Source: Sphingomonas citricola (GTDB lineage Bacteria; Pseudomonadota; Alphaproteobacteria; Sphingomonadales; Sphingomonadaceae). Taken from it: a stretch of 64,000 bases of DNA. Made by a program: the position numbers and the translations under genes. Where the stretch lies: contig NZ_JAHXZM010000005.1 in assembly GCF_019429535.1 (NCBI RefSeq), positions 62,001 through 126,000 on the forward strand, read 5' to 3'. This document shows positions 22,697 to 30,224 of this stretch, piece by piece (the stretch's first letter is position 1; each line of letters begins with the position of its first letter). The notes below the pieces were generated by a model. That model worked only from the letters and a program-made list of their open reading frames with translations. It made no database searches and was not told the DNA's origin.

Positions 22697-23300
22697 GAAT
22701 GAGCGAGACGAAGTCGAGCGCGTTAAGGATCGGCTGCGCCTCTTGATGGAGCAGAAGGGAATCAAGGCGAAGCCCCTGTCCAAGCTGGCAGGCAAGGGCG
22801 AGACGTTCGTGCGCGACATGCTGGACGGCGATGATGTGAAGGTTGGCAACCTACACCGGCTTGCCAGCGCGCTGGACGTGTCGCTCTCCGACATCATCGG
22901 CGGCAATTCTCTCCGGGTCGCCGGCCGGATCGGCGCAGGTGGGTCTATCATATATGAGGAAGCCGACGGCGGAGCAGTCCCTCGTCCGCCGGGCATTTCC
23001 GGCGAGCTAGAAGCGCTCGAGGTCGAGGGTTCGTCCATGCTCCCGCGATATTCATCAGGTGATATCGTCTATGTCGAGAAGGGGCAGCGCGGTGTGCAGG
23101 CTGACGACATCGGCGACTTCTGCGCCGTTCGACTGACCACCGGCGAGACTTATATCAAACAGCTTGCCTATGGCTCACGCCCGGGCTTTTGGGTGCTCCG
23201 CTCTCTTAACGCCGAAGACATCGTGGACGTCGAAGTCGAGTGGGCACAACCTGTTATCTTTGTTCTGACGAAATCGGCCCGGCGGCGGCTGGGTTACTGA
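22695..23300 (+). CDS. CI/LexA-type prophage repressor (XRE HTH plus S24 peptidase)
   Basis: A 201-residue repressor. Residues 7-68 are an XRE helix-turn-helix (KDRLRLLMEQKGIKAKPLSK, then a recognition helix around 'GETFVRDMLDG'). Residues about 75-195 are an S24/LexA-type self-cleaving domain: Ala-Gly (81-82) in 'IGAGGSI' is the likely cleavage site, Ser114 in 'EGSSM' the nucleophile and Lys155 in 'TYIKQL' the base. This implies RecA-dependent induction. There is no ribosome site before 22695, so the mRNA may be leaderless; 22677 is an in-frame alternative. Confidence 0.88.
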   Translation: MNERDEVERVKDRLRLLMEQKGIKAKPLSKLAGKGETFVRDMLDGDDVKVGNLHRLASALDVSLSDIIGGNSLRVAGRIGAGGSIIYEEADGGAVPRPPGISGELEALEVEGSSMLPRYSSGDIVYVEKGQRGVQADDIGDFCAVRLTTGETYIKQLAYGSRPGFWVLRSLNAEDIVDVEVEWAQPVIFVLTKSARRRLGY

Positions 23301-23673
23301 TCCAGTAGCGGAAGCCGCCAGGCGGTGGCTCGGGGCAGGCCTGTCCTGGATAGTAGGAAGCGCGCTGCACATCGTCGTCGCAAACTGCCATACTGAGCAT
23401 CACACCCAAGATGCACGAGCGACTGTATCCGACGCTGTGCACCACTGCCGAAACGCCTCGGCCCTGTTGATGGATCACGCGATGCACCCAGCTCCGCTTA
23501 GGCGCATAGCCGATCGTTTCGCCGAGGAGTGAGACGACACGAAGGGCCATCGCGTCATGAGGATTGTCGGGCTCGTGCACGAACCGAACTGCTTCGCCAA
23601 CGGAGCAGCGAGCGACTGCTTCCTGATAGAAGGACACGCCGACAACCCGCAGATACTCCAACTCGTCGTGCAT
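23254..23673 (-). CDS. HIRAN domain protein
   Basis: A 139-residue protein. Residues 8-75 match HIRAN: 'VVGVSFYQEAVARCSVGEAV', 'HEPDNPHDAMALRV' and 'IGYAPKRSWVHRVI'. HIRAN domains bind DNA ends or damaged DNA, usually as part of larger helicases or nucleases; here it stands alone with a Cys/Pro-rich tail. Its 3' end overlaps the repressor gene tail-to-tail by 47 bases. It is divergent from the 23830 operon, sharing a regulatory region with two operators, so it probably responds to the repressor. Confidence 0.75.
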   Translation of the reverse strand: MHDELEYLRVVGVSFYQEAVARCSVGEAVRFVHEPDNPHDAMALRVVSLLGETIGYAPKRSWVHRVIHQQGRGVSAVVHSVGYSRSCILGVMLSMAVCDDDVQRASYYPGQACPEPPPGGFRYWISNPAAAGPISSEQR

Positions 23674-23730
23674 CGCGACTCGCGCCTCCTCGCCCCAAGC
23701 ATGCAGAACGAAAAGAACAATACAAGAACG

Positions 23731-23746
23731 ATGTGATAAGTCACAT
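23731..23746. promoter_or_regulatory. repressor operator, divergent rightward control region (1)
   Basis: ATGTGA-TAAG-TCACAT, a perfect inverted repeat. It differs from the switch operator core only by a symmetric change in the outermost pair. It lies between the HIRAN gene and the rightward operon, 30 bp centre-to-centre from the next site. Confidence 0.6.
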
Positions 23747-23760
23747 TTGCTATCGACGGA

Positions 23761-23776
23761 GTGGGAATAGTCACAC
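23761..23776. promoter_or_regulatory. repressor operator, divergent rightward control region (2)
   Basis: GTGGGA-ATAG-TCACAC, one mismatch from the operator core. Paired with the site at 23731, it lies 54 bases upstream of the first rightward gene. The region 23674-23829 contains no gene and is the AT-richer regulatory gap of the rightward operon. Confidence 0.55.
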
Positions 23777-23829
23777 TAGCTTAGCTCCATCGCCGCCGCA
23801 CTGTCGCGTCGCGGCGCTGGGAGCCCACA

Positions 23830-24309
23830 ATGGCCACTGCGCTACAAGCCGACTGGCTAAGCCAGCCCGAAGAAGATCCACGCATCGCCGCCGCCGTGGC
23901 TGATTTCCGCGGAGCCGTGATCGACATCCGCCGACTGTCTGCCGAGCTGTTCACCACGGGCGAAGGCACCACCAAGCGTTCCGTGCTGCAGGCGCATATC
24001 GATGACCTCGTCGGCGGCATGCAGGCGCGCGCCGATATGGTGGGCCTGACGCTCGATCAGCTGTTCGCGCTCATCAACGCCGAGCTGAAACGCAAGCGTG
24101 TCGGCAACGATCACCAGCCGCACGGCGACCACCTGCGGGCAATCACCGACGAGAACACCAGCGCTTACGCGGACGAGGCCCGCCTGCATCGCGAGATCGA
24201 TCGGCTGCAGAAGATGGTGCCTGCCGCCATCGATCGCCGCATCGCCGCCGATCGGGCATGTGCCGGATACTGTGCGGGCTGGGCGGTGCGCGGGAGCGCG
24301 CGGGCGTGA
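23830..24309 (+). CDS. hypothetical protein, first gene of the rightward operon
   Basis: A 159-residue, mostly helical protein starting MATALQADWLSQPEEDPRIA, with a GGGAGC ribosome site. A long central helix (residues 40-90) and a charged region 'ARLHREIDRLQKMVPAAIDR' suggest a coiled coil. No family is recognised. It leads the repressor-controlled rightward operon, the place of N/cIII-type early genes in lambda, but no Arg-rich antiterminator motif is seen. Confidence 0.6.
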   Translation: MATALQADWLSQPEEDPRIAAAVADFRGAVIDIRRLSAELFTTGEGTTKRSVLQAHIDDLVGGMQARADMVGLTLDQLFALINAELKRKRVGNDHQPHGDHLRAITDENTSAYADEARLHREIDRLQKMVPAAIDRRIAADRACAGYCAGWAVRGSARA

Positions 24310-24539
24310 CGCAGGTGCAGCTCTCTGACCCCATGCGGCTCGTGCTCGCCTTCGTCGCGGCAGCGGGCGCGAATGGCCGTGAGATGACGGGACGCGGCCC
24401 GACGCTGCAGGCGCTCAAACGGCGCGGGCTGGTGGAATATCGCGGCTCACGCGCCCTGCCCCGCGTCAATCGCTGGCACGCCTCACCCGATGGTCGCGCG
24501 TGGCTCGCCGCTCAGGAGGCGCGCCGTGATGCCCGCTGA
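24306..24539 (+). CDS. small winged-helix-like protein
   Basis: A 77-residue protein from GTG 24306, overlapping the previous stop (GTGA). The central region, 'GREMTGRGPTLQALKRRGLV' then 'EYRGSRALPRVNRWHASPDG', resembles a minimal winged helix (recognition helix LQALKRRGLV, wing EYRG...RW). Phages often carry such proteins near replication or recombination genes. The function is otherwise unknown. Confidence 0.55.
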   Translation: MTQVQLSDPMRLVLAFVAAAGANGREMTGRGPTLQALKRRGLVEYRGSRALPRVNRWHASPDGRAWLAAQEARRDAR

Positions 24540-24804
24540 GCGCGCCATGCTCGCGCAGCTGACCGCCCGCGGCTTGACCGAGGAGGAGGCGCACGCTGCC
24601 TTCGATCACGTCGCCGCCGCCATGCGCGCGGCGCTGGTGGCCGGGAAGTCGATCAGCTTGCCCGACATCGGCCGACTGAGCTCGACCAAACTGAAGCCGG
24701 CGTGGGTGCTCGGCTACGGGCGCACCAAGGCGCGGCAAGAGCGCAAGGTCGCCTTCCGCTACCCCGCCTTCCTCGAACAGGGGGAACCCTACGATGTACT
24801 CTAG
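24529..24804 (+). CDS. HU/IHF-like DNA-binding protein (putative)
   Basis: A 91-residue protein from ATG 24529, preceded 9 bases earlier by a perfect AGGAGG. The layout matches the HU fold: an N-terminal helical pair 'LTARGLTEEEAHAAFDHVAA' and 'MRAALVAGKSISLPDIGRLS' (the L.g.G.f turn), an arm region 'GYGRTKARQERKVAFRY' and a final short helix. HU-like proteins bend DNA and could help the phage's replication or integration complexes. The family call is moderate; the arm is shorter than in typical HU. Confidence 0.55.
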   Translation: MPAERAMLAQLTARGLTEEEAHAAFDHVAAAMRAALVAGKSISLPDIGRLSSTKLKPAWVLGYGRTKARQERKVAFRYPAFLEQGEPYDVL

Positions 24805-25255
24805 TGCTTCGATTGTGCTGTCGGCGCTGGCATTTTCCGGCGCCGGTGGGGCAGCGGTTTACGTGTTCCACGACACGATCGTGACGCATGGCCGCCGCAT
24901 AGCTGATGCGCTTGCTGGCCGCCCTCACCTGTTTGACCAGCCATCCCGCCCACGTCGCACCGCGCGCTCGCGCATGACCGTTGCGGCGGTTCTGCCGGCG
25001 CTGGCACTCACCGCCTGCACGCCGCCGACCGGCGAGATGCGCGCGGCTGTCGAGGACTTCGGCTTCACCGACGTCGAGATCCAGGGCGTCGCATGGTGGG
25101 GGTGCAGCAAGGATGACACCTTCGAACGCAAGTGGAGCGCGCGGACTGCCGCGGGGCGTCCAGTGCGGGGTGTCGTCTGCGGCGGCTTCGGTAAAGGCTG
25201 GACTGTGCGGATCACCGGCCGCGGGAACGCCGCCGACGAGCAGGTCGCGTCATGA
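24794..25255 (+). CDS. membrane/lipoprotein-like hypothetical with two possible starts
   Basis: From 24794, 153 residues: an N-terminal hydrophobic helix (residues 5-25), a basic linker, then 'MTVAAVLPALALTACTPPTG' at residue 61. An in-frame ATG at 24974 would begin exactly there, making a 93-residue lipoprotein with lipobox LTAC. The C-terminal domain ('EDFGFTDVEIQGVAWWGCSK', ending 'CGGFGKGWTVRITGRG') has two cysteines and looks like a small exported beta domain. It may act in the envelope, for example in superinfection exclusion. It overlaps the previous gene by 11 bases. Confidence 0.55.
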   Translation: MYSSASIVLSALAFSGAGGAAVYVFHDTIVTHGRRIADALAGRPHLFDQPSRPRRTARSRMTVAAVLPALALTACTPPTGEMRAAVEDFGFTDVEIQGVAWWGCSKDDTFERKWSARTAAGRPVRGVVCGGFGKGWTVRITGRGNAADEQVAS

Positions 25256-25818
25256 GCGCCGAGATCATCCTCGTTGCCGGGCTGGGACGCTGCGGCACTA
25301 GCCTCGCGCTACAGATGCTTCACGCGGGCGGGATCGCCTGCGTTGGTACGACACCGTCCTACGAGGATGCGACGATCGACGGTTTCCGCAGGACGGACCC
25401 GCAGGCATGGGCGGCGTGCAGCGCGGGCAAGGCCGTGAAGCTGCTCGATCCGCATCGCTCGCCGCCGCCGCTCGGGCCGCGTTATCGCACATTGTGGCTG
25501 TTCCGCGACTGGCGCGACCAGGCGCGAAGCGCGCTTAAGTTCATCGGAGCATCGCAGGACCGCGCATCGCGTAAGCGGATGGAACATGCGCTGAAGGCAG
25601 ACACCGACAAGGCCGTCGGCGCGCTCTGGCGCGTGGGGGCGTCGCCGGCGCAGGTGATCCCGTTTGACTGCCTGCTGCTGCGGCCTCGTCAAACGGCGGA
25701 GCTGATGGCGCGCGCGATCGGGCGCGAGATCAACGTTGATCGGGCGGCATCGGTTGTGATCGACCGTTCGCCCCGATGCTACCCGGGTCTGCTCGAGCTG
25801 GGGATGATGGCCGCATGA
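25252..25818 (+). CDS. sulfotransferase-like P-loop protein
   Basis: A 188-residue protein opening MSAEIILVAGLGRCGTSLAL. The GLGRCGTSLA segment is the 5'-phosphosulfate-type loop of sulfotransferases (usually GxxRSGTSL), and 'RTLWLFRDWRDQARSALKFI' resembles the 3'-phosphate-binding strand-helix ('lR.P.D...S'). It is shorter than full PAPS sulfotransferases (about 250 residues or more), lacking most of the acceptor domain, so it may instead be a nucleotide kinase-like enzyme. It overlaps its neighbours by 4 bases on both sides. Confidence 0.6.
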   Translation: MSAEIILVAGLGRCGTSLALQMLHAGGIACVGTTPSYEDATIDGFRRTDPQAWAACSAGKAVKLLDPHRSPPPLGPRYRTLWLFRDWRDQARSALKFIGASQDRASRKRMEHALKADTDKAVGALWRVGASPAQVIPFDCLLLRPRQTAELMARAIGREINVDRAASVVIDRSPRCYPGLLELGMMAA

Positions 25819-25967
25819 TGCGCGCGCTGCTCCCCCGCCTGTCGGTGATGCGCTGGTGCGGCGCCTCCGATTCCCTGTCCGTATCCGACGCAGAGGGTCG
25901 GGTGATCAACTTCAGCTGGGGCCGGCTCGTAATCGAGTTCGCCATCGGCGTTAGGGAGATCTGCTGA
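25815..25967 (+). CDS. 50-residue hypothetical protein
   Basis: A small protein, MMRALLPRLSVMRWCGASDS onward, starting in an ATGA overlap with the sulfotransferase-like gene. A beta segment 'SLSVSDAEGRVINFSWGRLV' fills the middle. It has no family. A second ATG three bases on is an alternative start. Coupling on both sides supports it being real. Confidence 0.5.
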   Translation: MMRALLPRLSVMRWCGASDSLSVSDAEGRVINFSWGRLVIEFAIGVREIC

Positions 25968-26338
25968 TGTGGCCGTTCACGAAAGACGCGCGCCGCGCGC
26001 GCACAACAACCGACCCCTCACCTCGCATCCTCCAGCCGGAGCGCGCGGCTGACTTCGAGGAGGTGCGCAGCGACATCGGGGCGCATATCGCGCCGACGTT
26101 CATCGACACGCCGCGCGGTCGATGCGAGCTGATCAAGGCACCCGGGCTGCTCAACGTCCGGCTGCTGGCGAAGGACGAAGGCGAAAACTGCGTCGGCATC
26201 GTCCTCTACAGTCCTGCCCTGGATGACGAGCCGTACGGCCTCGGCATGATCCACATGCTGGATGCCGATTCCGCGCGCGCCACCGCCGCCGGCCTGATCC
26301 GCGCGGCGAACGATCTCGACGGACGGAAGCCGAACTGA
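25967..26338 (+). CDS. hypothetical prophage protein
   Basis: A 123-residue protein beginning MWPFTKDARRARTTTDPSPR; the MWPF/MIWPF opening recurs in the gene at 26421, hinting at paralogy or a shared N-terminal signal. The body is alpha/beta ('LLNVRLLAKDEGENCVGIVL'). No domain is recognised. It starts in a single-base TGATG overlap and is coupled downstream to a 28-residue gene. Confidence 0.55.
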   Translation: MWPFTKDARRARTTTDPSPRILQPERAADFEEVRSDIGAHIAPTFIDTPRGRCELIKAPGLLNVRLLAKDEGENCVGIVLYSPALDDEPYGLGMIHMLDADSARATAAGLIRAANDLDGRKPN

Positions 26339-26424
26339 TGGCCTTCGCTGAGAACGCCGCGCTGGAGAAGCGCGCGGGCACCGATCCTGCACCGATTACA
26401 ACCAACCGGAGCAAGCGCGCATGA
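26338..26424 (+). CDS. 28-residue coupled micro-ORF
   Basis: ATG 26338 overlaps the previous stop (TGATG) and its TGA overlaps the next ATG (ATGA at 26421). The product is MAFAENAALEKRAGTDPAPI followed by TTNRSKRA. It may serve only as a translational bridge between its neighbours. The absence of any gap between genes across the operon supports it being translated. Confidence 0.4.
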   Translation: MAFAENAALEKRAGTDPAPITTNRSKRA

Positions 26425-26756
26425 TCTGGCCATTTCGCCGCCGGCAGCGTCCGGCAAAGCCGCAACACATCGGACCAGAGGCAATCACCTGGCAGGCTGG
26501 TGACGTGGCAGAGTGCATCGCGTGCGACCGGATGTCGACCGCGGCCGATCCGAAACTCGGCGGCAGGTACATCGTGCGCGGCGTCATGTACGGCGACAGT
26601 ATCGATGGGTCATTTAGCGCCTTCGGTCTGCTGCTCTGCGGCTTCAACGAGTGCGGCTATTATGTGCGAGCCTTCCGCAAGGTCGTGCCGACGTTCGAGG
26701 AAAAGAGACGCGAGGATCGCGCGCCCGCACAGACGCGGGAGAAGGTCGATGGCTGA
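26421..26756 (+). CDS. hypothetical prophage protein with short N-terminal WPF motif
   Basis: A 111-residue protein, MIWPFRRRQRPAKPQHIGPE onward. Residues about 30-90 form a beta-rich region with 'CIACDRMS' (CxxC) and later single Cys, possibly a small metal site. 'GRYIVRGVMYGD...SFSAFGLLLCG' reads like an SH3-type barrel. No family is recognised. It overlaps the following DUF5131 gene by 8 bases. Confidence 0.55.
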   Translation: MIWPFRRRQRPAKPQHIGPEAITWQAGDVAECIACDRMSTAADPKLGGRYIVRGVMYGDSIDGSFSAFGLLLCGFNECGYYVRAFRKVVPTFEEKRREDRAPAQTREKVDG

Positions 26757-27627
26757 GAACAGCGCGATCGAATGGACCGACCACACCTTCAATCCGTGGG
26801 AGGGATGCCAGAAGGTCGGCCCCGGGTGCGACCACTGCTATGCCGAGACGCGGAACGCGCGTTTCGGGGGCGGTACCGCGCCGAACTGGGGGCCGGGCGC
26901 ACCTCGGCGCCGGACCTCGCACGCGAACTGGCGCAAGCCGCTCCAGTGGCAGGCCGATGCCGCCGCCTTCCATGCGGAGCACGGTCGCAGGCAGCGCGTG
27001 TTCTGCGCCAGCTTGGCCGACGTCTTCGACAACGCCGTCAACGGCGCATGGCGCGTGGACCTCGCGAGCCTGATCCTGGCAACGCCTGACCTCGACTGGC
27101 TGCTGCTAACCAAGCGGATCGGCAATGCCGCCGGCATGCTGCGCGATATGTTCGGCCGCGACGTTCCAGCGAACCTCTGGCTGGGCGCGACGATCGTCAA
27201 TCAGGACGAGGCCGACCGCGACATTCCGAAGCTGCTCGCGACGGGCGGGCCGCGTATTCGCTTCCTGTCGATGGAGCCGCTTCTTGGCCCGGTCGACCTG
27301 ACGCAGGTACGTGACGGTTACGTCGACGCGCTCCGCGGCATTGAGGGCGGCGGCACGTCGACGCTGAGGATGGTCAACGAAGTCGACTGGGTAATCGTCG
27401 GCGGCGAGAGTGGACCCGGCGCACGGCCGATGCACCCGGATTGGCTAATCGGCCTGCGCGATCAGTGCGAGGCCGCCGGCACGCCGTTCCTGTTTAAACA
27501 GTGGGGCGAGCATCTGCCGGTTCACGTCGACAAGGTGACGCATAGCGGGATCGAGTTTCGGCGGATCGGGAAGAAGGCCGCCGGCCGCCGCCTTCATGGC
27601 GTGCAGCACGACGGGGTGCCGGCATGA
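26749..27627 (+). CDS. DUF5131 (phage Gp37/Gp68-type) radical-SAM-like protein
   Basis: A 292-residue protein from ATG 26749. The family hallmark is the opening: 'SAIEWTDHTFNPWEGCQKVG' and 'PGCDHCYAE', giving Cys residues spaced like a radical SAM cluster (C-x6-C-x2-C). 'WLLLTKRIGNAAGML' and 'RIRFLSMEPLLGPVDL' plus 'WVIVGGESGPGARPM' are also signature segments. The reaction is unknown; family members are common in phages and may modify DNA or proteins. Translation upstream of 26749 in this frame crosses the previous gene and is not used. Confidence 0.85.
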   Translation: MAENSAIEWTDHTFNPWEGCQKVGPGCDHCYAETRNARFGGGTAPNWGPGAPRRRTSHANWRKPLQWQADAAAFHAEHGRRQRVFCASLADVFDNAVNGAWRVDLASLILATPDLDWLLLTKRIGNAAGMLRDMFGRDVPANLWLGATIVNQDEADRDIPKLLATGGPRIRFLSMEPLLGPVDLTQVRDGYVDALRGIEGGGTSTLRMVNEVDWVIVGGESGPGARPMHPDWLIGLRDQCEAAGTPFLFKQWGEHLPVHVDKVTHSGIEFRRIGKKAAGRRLHGVQHDGVPA

Positions 27628-28043
27628 CCGACGCTGAGCTCGAACGGATCGAGGCCGAGGCCTGGGCCGACCAGTGGGGGTACGATCGTCGGCAGGAACT
27701 CCGTGCGATCATCGCGCTATGGGGTCCAGCGATCAGGCATCGCCCGCGTGACAGCCGCAAGGGCTGGACGATCTACGACGGCTATGAGCGCAACCGCGAG
27801 GAAGAGTGGACGGTCTGGCGCGCGCTGGTGTGCACGATCGCGATCCTGCTCGGCCGCCGCTGGGGCGATGACGCCGAGGCGCGCTGGAGCCGCCGCCACG
27901 GTCGCGCCGGCGTGTGGGCGGACACTCCCCGCCTCGCCTTCTTCGACAGCCGCGACACCTACGGCGGCTACGACATCACTCGCGTCGAGCTTGCTCCCGG
28001 GTGCCGGTTCTCAGTTTTCAGCGATGGGGAGTGCTTGATGTGA
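27624..28043 (+). CDS. hypothetical prophage protein
   Basis: A 139-residue acidic/aromatic protein, MTDAELERIEAEAWADQWGY onward. One moderately hydrophobic stretch (residues about 66-78, 'WRALVCTIAILLG') could be a buried helix or a single membrane segment. The C-terminal part 'TYGGYDITRVELAPGCRFSV' is beta-rich. No family is recognised. It is coupled by 4-base overlaps on both sides. Confidence 0.55.
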   Translation: MTDAELERIEAEAWADQWGYDRRQELRAIIALWGPAIRHRPRDSRKGWTIYDGYERNREEEWTVWRALVCTIAILLGRRWGDDAEARWSRRHGRAGVWADTPRLAFFDSRDTYGGYDITRVELAPGCRFSVFSDGECLM

Positions 28044-28939
28044 CCAACCGCAGCTTCCGCCTCTACGACACTATGCTCATCGTCTCTGCGCCCGGCAGCG
28101 AACGCGAGCGACACGGCCGCCACGTGATGTCTTGGAATGCGCCCGATTACGAGACCTTCTATCGGCTGCTCGATGCGCTGCAGGGGCACGGCTTCACCGT
28201 GGAACGCGACGTAGGGATCGAGGAACGCCACCCCTCGCAGGGCAAGTATCACCGCGTCGGGTCGCACCCGACGCCGCACGGCGTGCTCAGCTTCCACGCC
28301 GAAGCGTCTCCGATCGGGTGCAAGGTAGAGTTCTATCAGGACGTCGTGACGGTGAACTGCAACGGCGGACGATACGACTTCGATAAGCGCCAGAAGATGC
28401 CGTACCTGATTGGCAAAGCGTTCGAGGCCGCGGTGCGCGCCGCACGCGCTCACCTCGTTGGCCGTGGCTTCAGCGAGAGACGGAAGCTCACCAGCCCGAT
28501 CGCTGATCCGCTCGCCTATTTCAATCAGATGTGGGACGGCGACTTCGAGCAGCGCAGCGGCATTCATCGGTTCAAACGTGGCGACGATGGCTGGCCGACC
28601 GAAAAGGAGCTCGCATCCTGGCGTGGCGCGTCGGACGAGCCACGGATCGAGCAAGGGTCCGTCTGGTACTTCCGCGACCGTGGCGGCCGGCTGGCGCGTG
28701 GGCGCTGCTACGGTGGCATCAACGGCATGTGGACCGTGATCTACGGTCCCGGCTCTCGCGACTTCACCAGCAAAGCGCGTTTCGAGCTGTTCCAGTGTAG
28801 CCCCGCCGCCGCCCGCCGGCGCGAGGTGCCCGCCAAACGCGGGATCGACCGCCTGCAACACGAGCTACGCTCGGCGGTGTCGGCCGAGAACTTCGAGCGC
28901 GCGATCGTGCTCCGCGACAATCTGAGGAAGGCGGCATGA
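28040..28939 (+). CDS. hypothetical protein with C-terminal UVR-like motif
   Basis: From GTG 28040 (GTGA overlap), 299 residues. The C-terminal 30 residues, 'IDRLQHELRSAVSAENFERA' then 'IVLRDNLRKAA', fit the UVR motif of UvrB/UvrC and Clp proteins, a helical hairpin for protein-protein contact. The rest is alpha/beta with a central 'CKVEFYQDVVTVNCNGGRYD' segment and no known domain. A role in hijacking UvrABC or Clp machinery is speculation based on the motif. Confidence 0.6.
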   Translation: MTNRSFRLYDTMLIVSAPGSERERHGRHVMSWNAPDYETFYRLLDALQGHGFTVERDVGIEERHPSQGKYHRVGSHPTPHGVLSFHAEASPIGCKVEFYQDVVTVNCNGGRYDFDKRQKMPYLIGKAFEAAVRAARAHLVGRGFSERRKLTSPIADPLAYFNQMWDGDFEQRSGIHRFKRGDDGWPTEKELASWRGASDEPRIEQGSVWYFRDRGGRLARGRCYGGINGMWTVIYGPGSRDFTSKARFELFQCSPAAARRREVPAKRGIDRLQHELRSAVSAENFERAIVLRDNLRKAA

Positions 28940-29754
28940 CCAATATCCTACCCGAAAGCACGAACTCCGATGCTGTCACCTTCCAGGAGCGCGTCCAACC
29001 TTGGCTGCTGGCGTGCTTCGGCGAGATGATCGCCGGTGACCGCGAGGAGCGTAATCACCGCTTCCTCGAAGAGGCGTTGGAACTCGTTCAGTCGACAGGC
29101 TGCACCGCGAGCGAGGCTCACCAGCTGGTCGATTACGTGTTCGCGCGCCCGGTCGGCGAGCCGGTGCAGGAGGTCGGTGGCGTCATGGTCACGCTGGCGG
29201 CGCTCTGCCTCGCGAACCACCTCGACATGCACGCTGCCGCCGAGGCGGAGCTCGCACGCATCTGGACGAAGGTCGAGGCGATCCGCGCGAAGCAGGCCGC
29301 GAAGCCGAAGCACTCGCCCCTACCCTCCGCGTGGGAACGCCGCCTTCAGCTTGTGAAGGATCACTGCGAGGTGCGCGACCAACGGTGGCTCATTCCGATC
29401 GACGCGGCTGAGGAGCCATGCGCTGTCCGCGTGATCCATCGGCAGCACGGCGACTACATGGACTGGCCGGAGGCGCTGGAGGAGCAAGGTGTCTGCGTCG
29501 CTGCCGATCGGGCCTACACGATGCAGGAGGAGAGCCGTTTCTATACGCGATCGGCTGCGATGCGTGCGGCTCATGATTTCTTGCGCCGGTTCGGCGCCGG
29601 CGAGGTCGAGTATCTCGAATGGGACATCGATAGCCAGAGCATGGTGGTCGTCGGCCACTCGCATCGCAGGAATATGAACGGCTGGCATTCATTCGAGGCA
29701 GATCGCCCCGACCCGCTCGCGCCCTTCTACGCGCCGACGGGAGCGGGCCAGTGA
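28936..29754 (+). CDS. MazG-like NTP pyrophosphohydrolase domain protein
   Basis: A 272-residue protein. Residues about 20-125 show the all-alpha NTP-PPase pattern: 'NHRFLEEALELVQSTG' (the EExxE-type metal helix), 'EAHQLVDYVFARPVGEPVQE' and 'VGGVMVTLAALCLANHLDMH', with acidic residues for magnesium. 'AIRAKQAAKPKHSPLPSAW' closes the domain, as in phage MazG-like proteins. The C-terminal 130 residues are unassigned. It probably hydrolyses (d)NTPs or alarmones during infection. Confidence 0.7.
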   Translation: MTNILPESTNSDAVTFQERVQPWLLACFGEMIAGDREERNHRFLEEALELVQSTGCTASEAHQLVDYVFARPVGEPVQEVGGVMVTLAALCLANHLDMHAAAEAELARIWTKVEAIRAKQAAKPKHSPLPSAWERRLQLVKDHCEVRDQRWLIPIDAAEEPCAVRVIHRQHGDYMDWPEALEEQGVCVAADRAYTMQEESRFYTRSAAMRAAHDFLRRFGAGEVEYLEWDIDSQSMVVVGHSHRRNMNGWHSFEADRPDPLAPFYAPTGAGQ

Positions 29755-30224
29755 CCGCAATCACCGAAGAGTGGCTGCGCGATGCTGGCTTCCGGTGGAG
29801 CCAGTTCGATCGCCAGCCCGACAAGCATTGGACCCTATGGCTTGGCTGGGCGATGGACGATGGCCCAGACATCGAAGACGTCGGCATCGAGGTCGCCCCT
29901 AATCGCGATGGCCGATGGTTCTGCTGGCTGCGCGCCGACACCGCTGGCCGCTATACCCGTTTCGTGCATATCCGGCACCTGCGCTGGCAGCGCGAATTAA
30001 CCGAGCTCATCGCGGCTATCGCCGGTCGCCCCTTCGATCCCGCCGACGTGTTCTACGGTGGGCTGGTGACCGCGGCGCGCGCGGAACGGTATCGGGGCGA
30101 AGCTGAGCGGATGGATCGGCAGATGCTCAACGAGCACTACTGGTCGACGGACGGAACGGATCACGCCCTCGGCCGCGCCACGGCCGAACACCTGCCTCGA
30201 GAGCAGCGCGGGGTGCAGTCATGA
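29751..30224 (+). CDS. hypothetical prophage protein
   Basis: A 157-residue Trp-rich protein, MTAITEEWLRDAGFRWSQFD onward, with nine or more tryptophans. The N-terminal 70 residues look like a beta-rich domain with a 'WFCWLRADTAGRYTRFVHIR' strand pair. Similar small Trp-rich proteins occur in sphingomonad prophages without assigned function. It is coupled to both neighbours by ATGA overlaps. Confidence 0.55.
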   Translation: MTAITEEWLRDAGFRWSQFDRQPDKHWTLWLGWAMDDGPDIEDVGIEVAPNRDGRWFCWLRADTAGRYTRFVHIRHLRWQRELTELIAAIAGRPFDPADVFYGGLVTAARAERYRGEAERMDRQMLNEHYWSTDGTDHALGRATAEHLPREQRGVQS

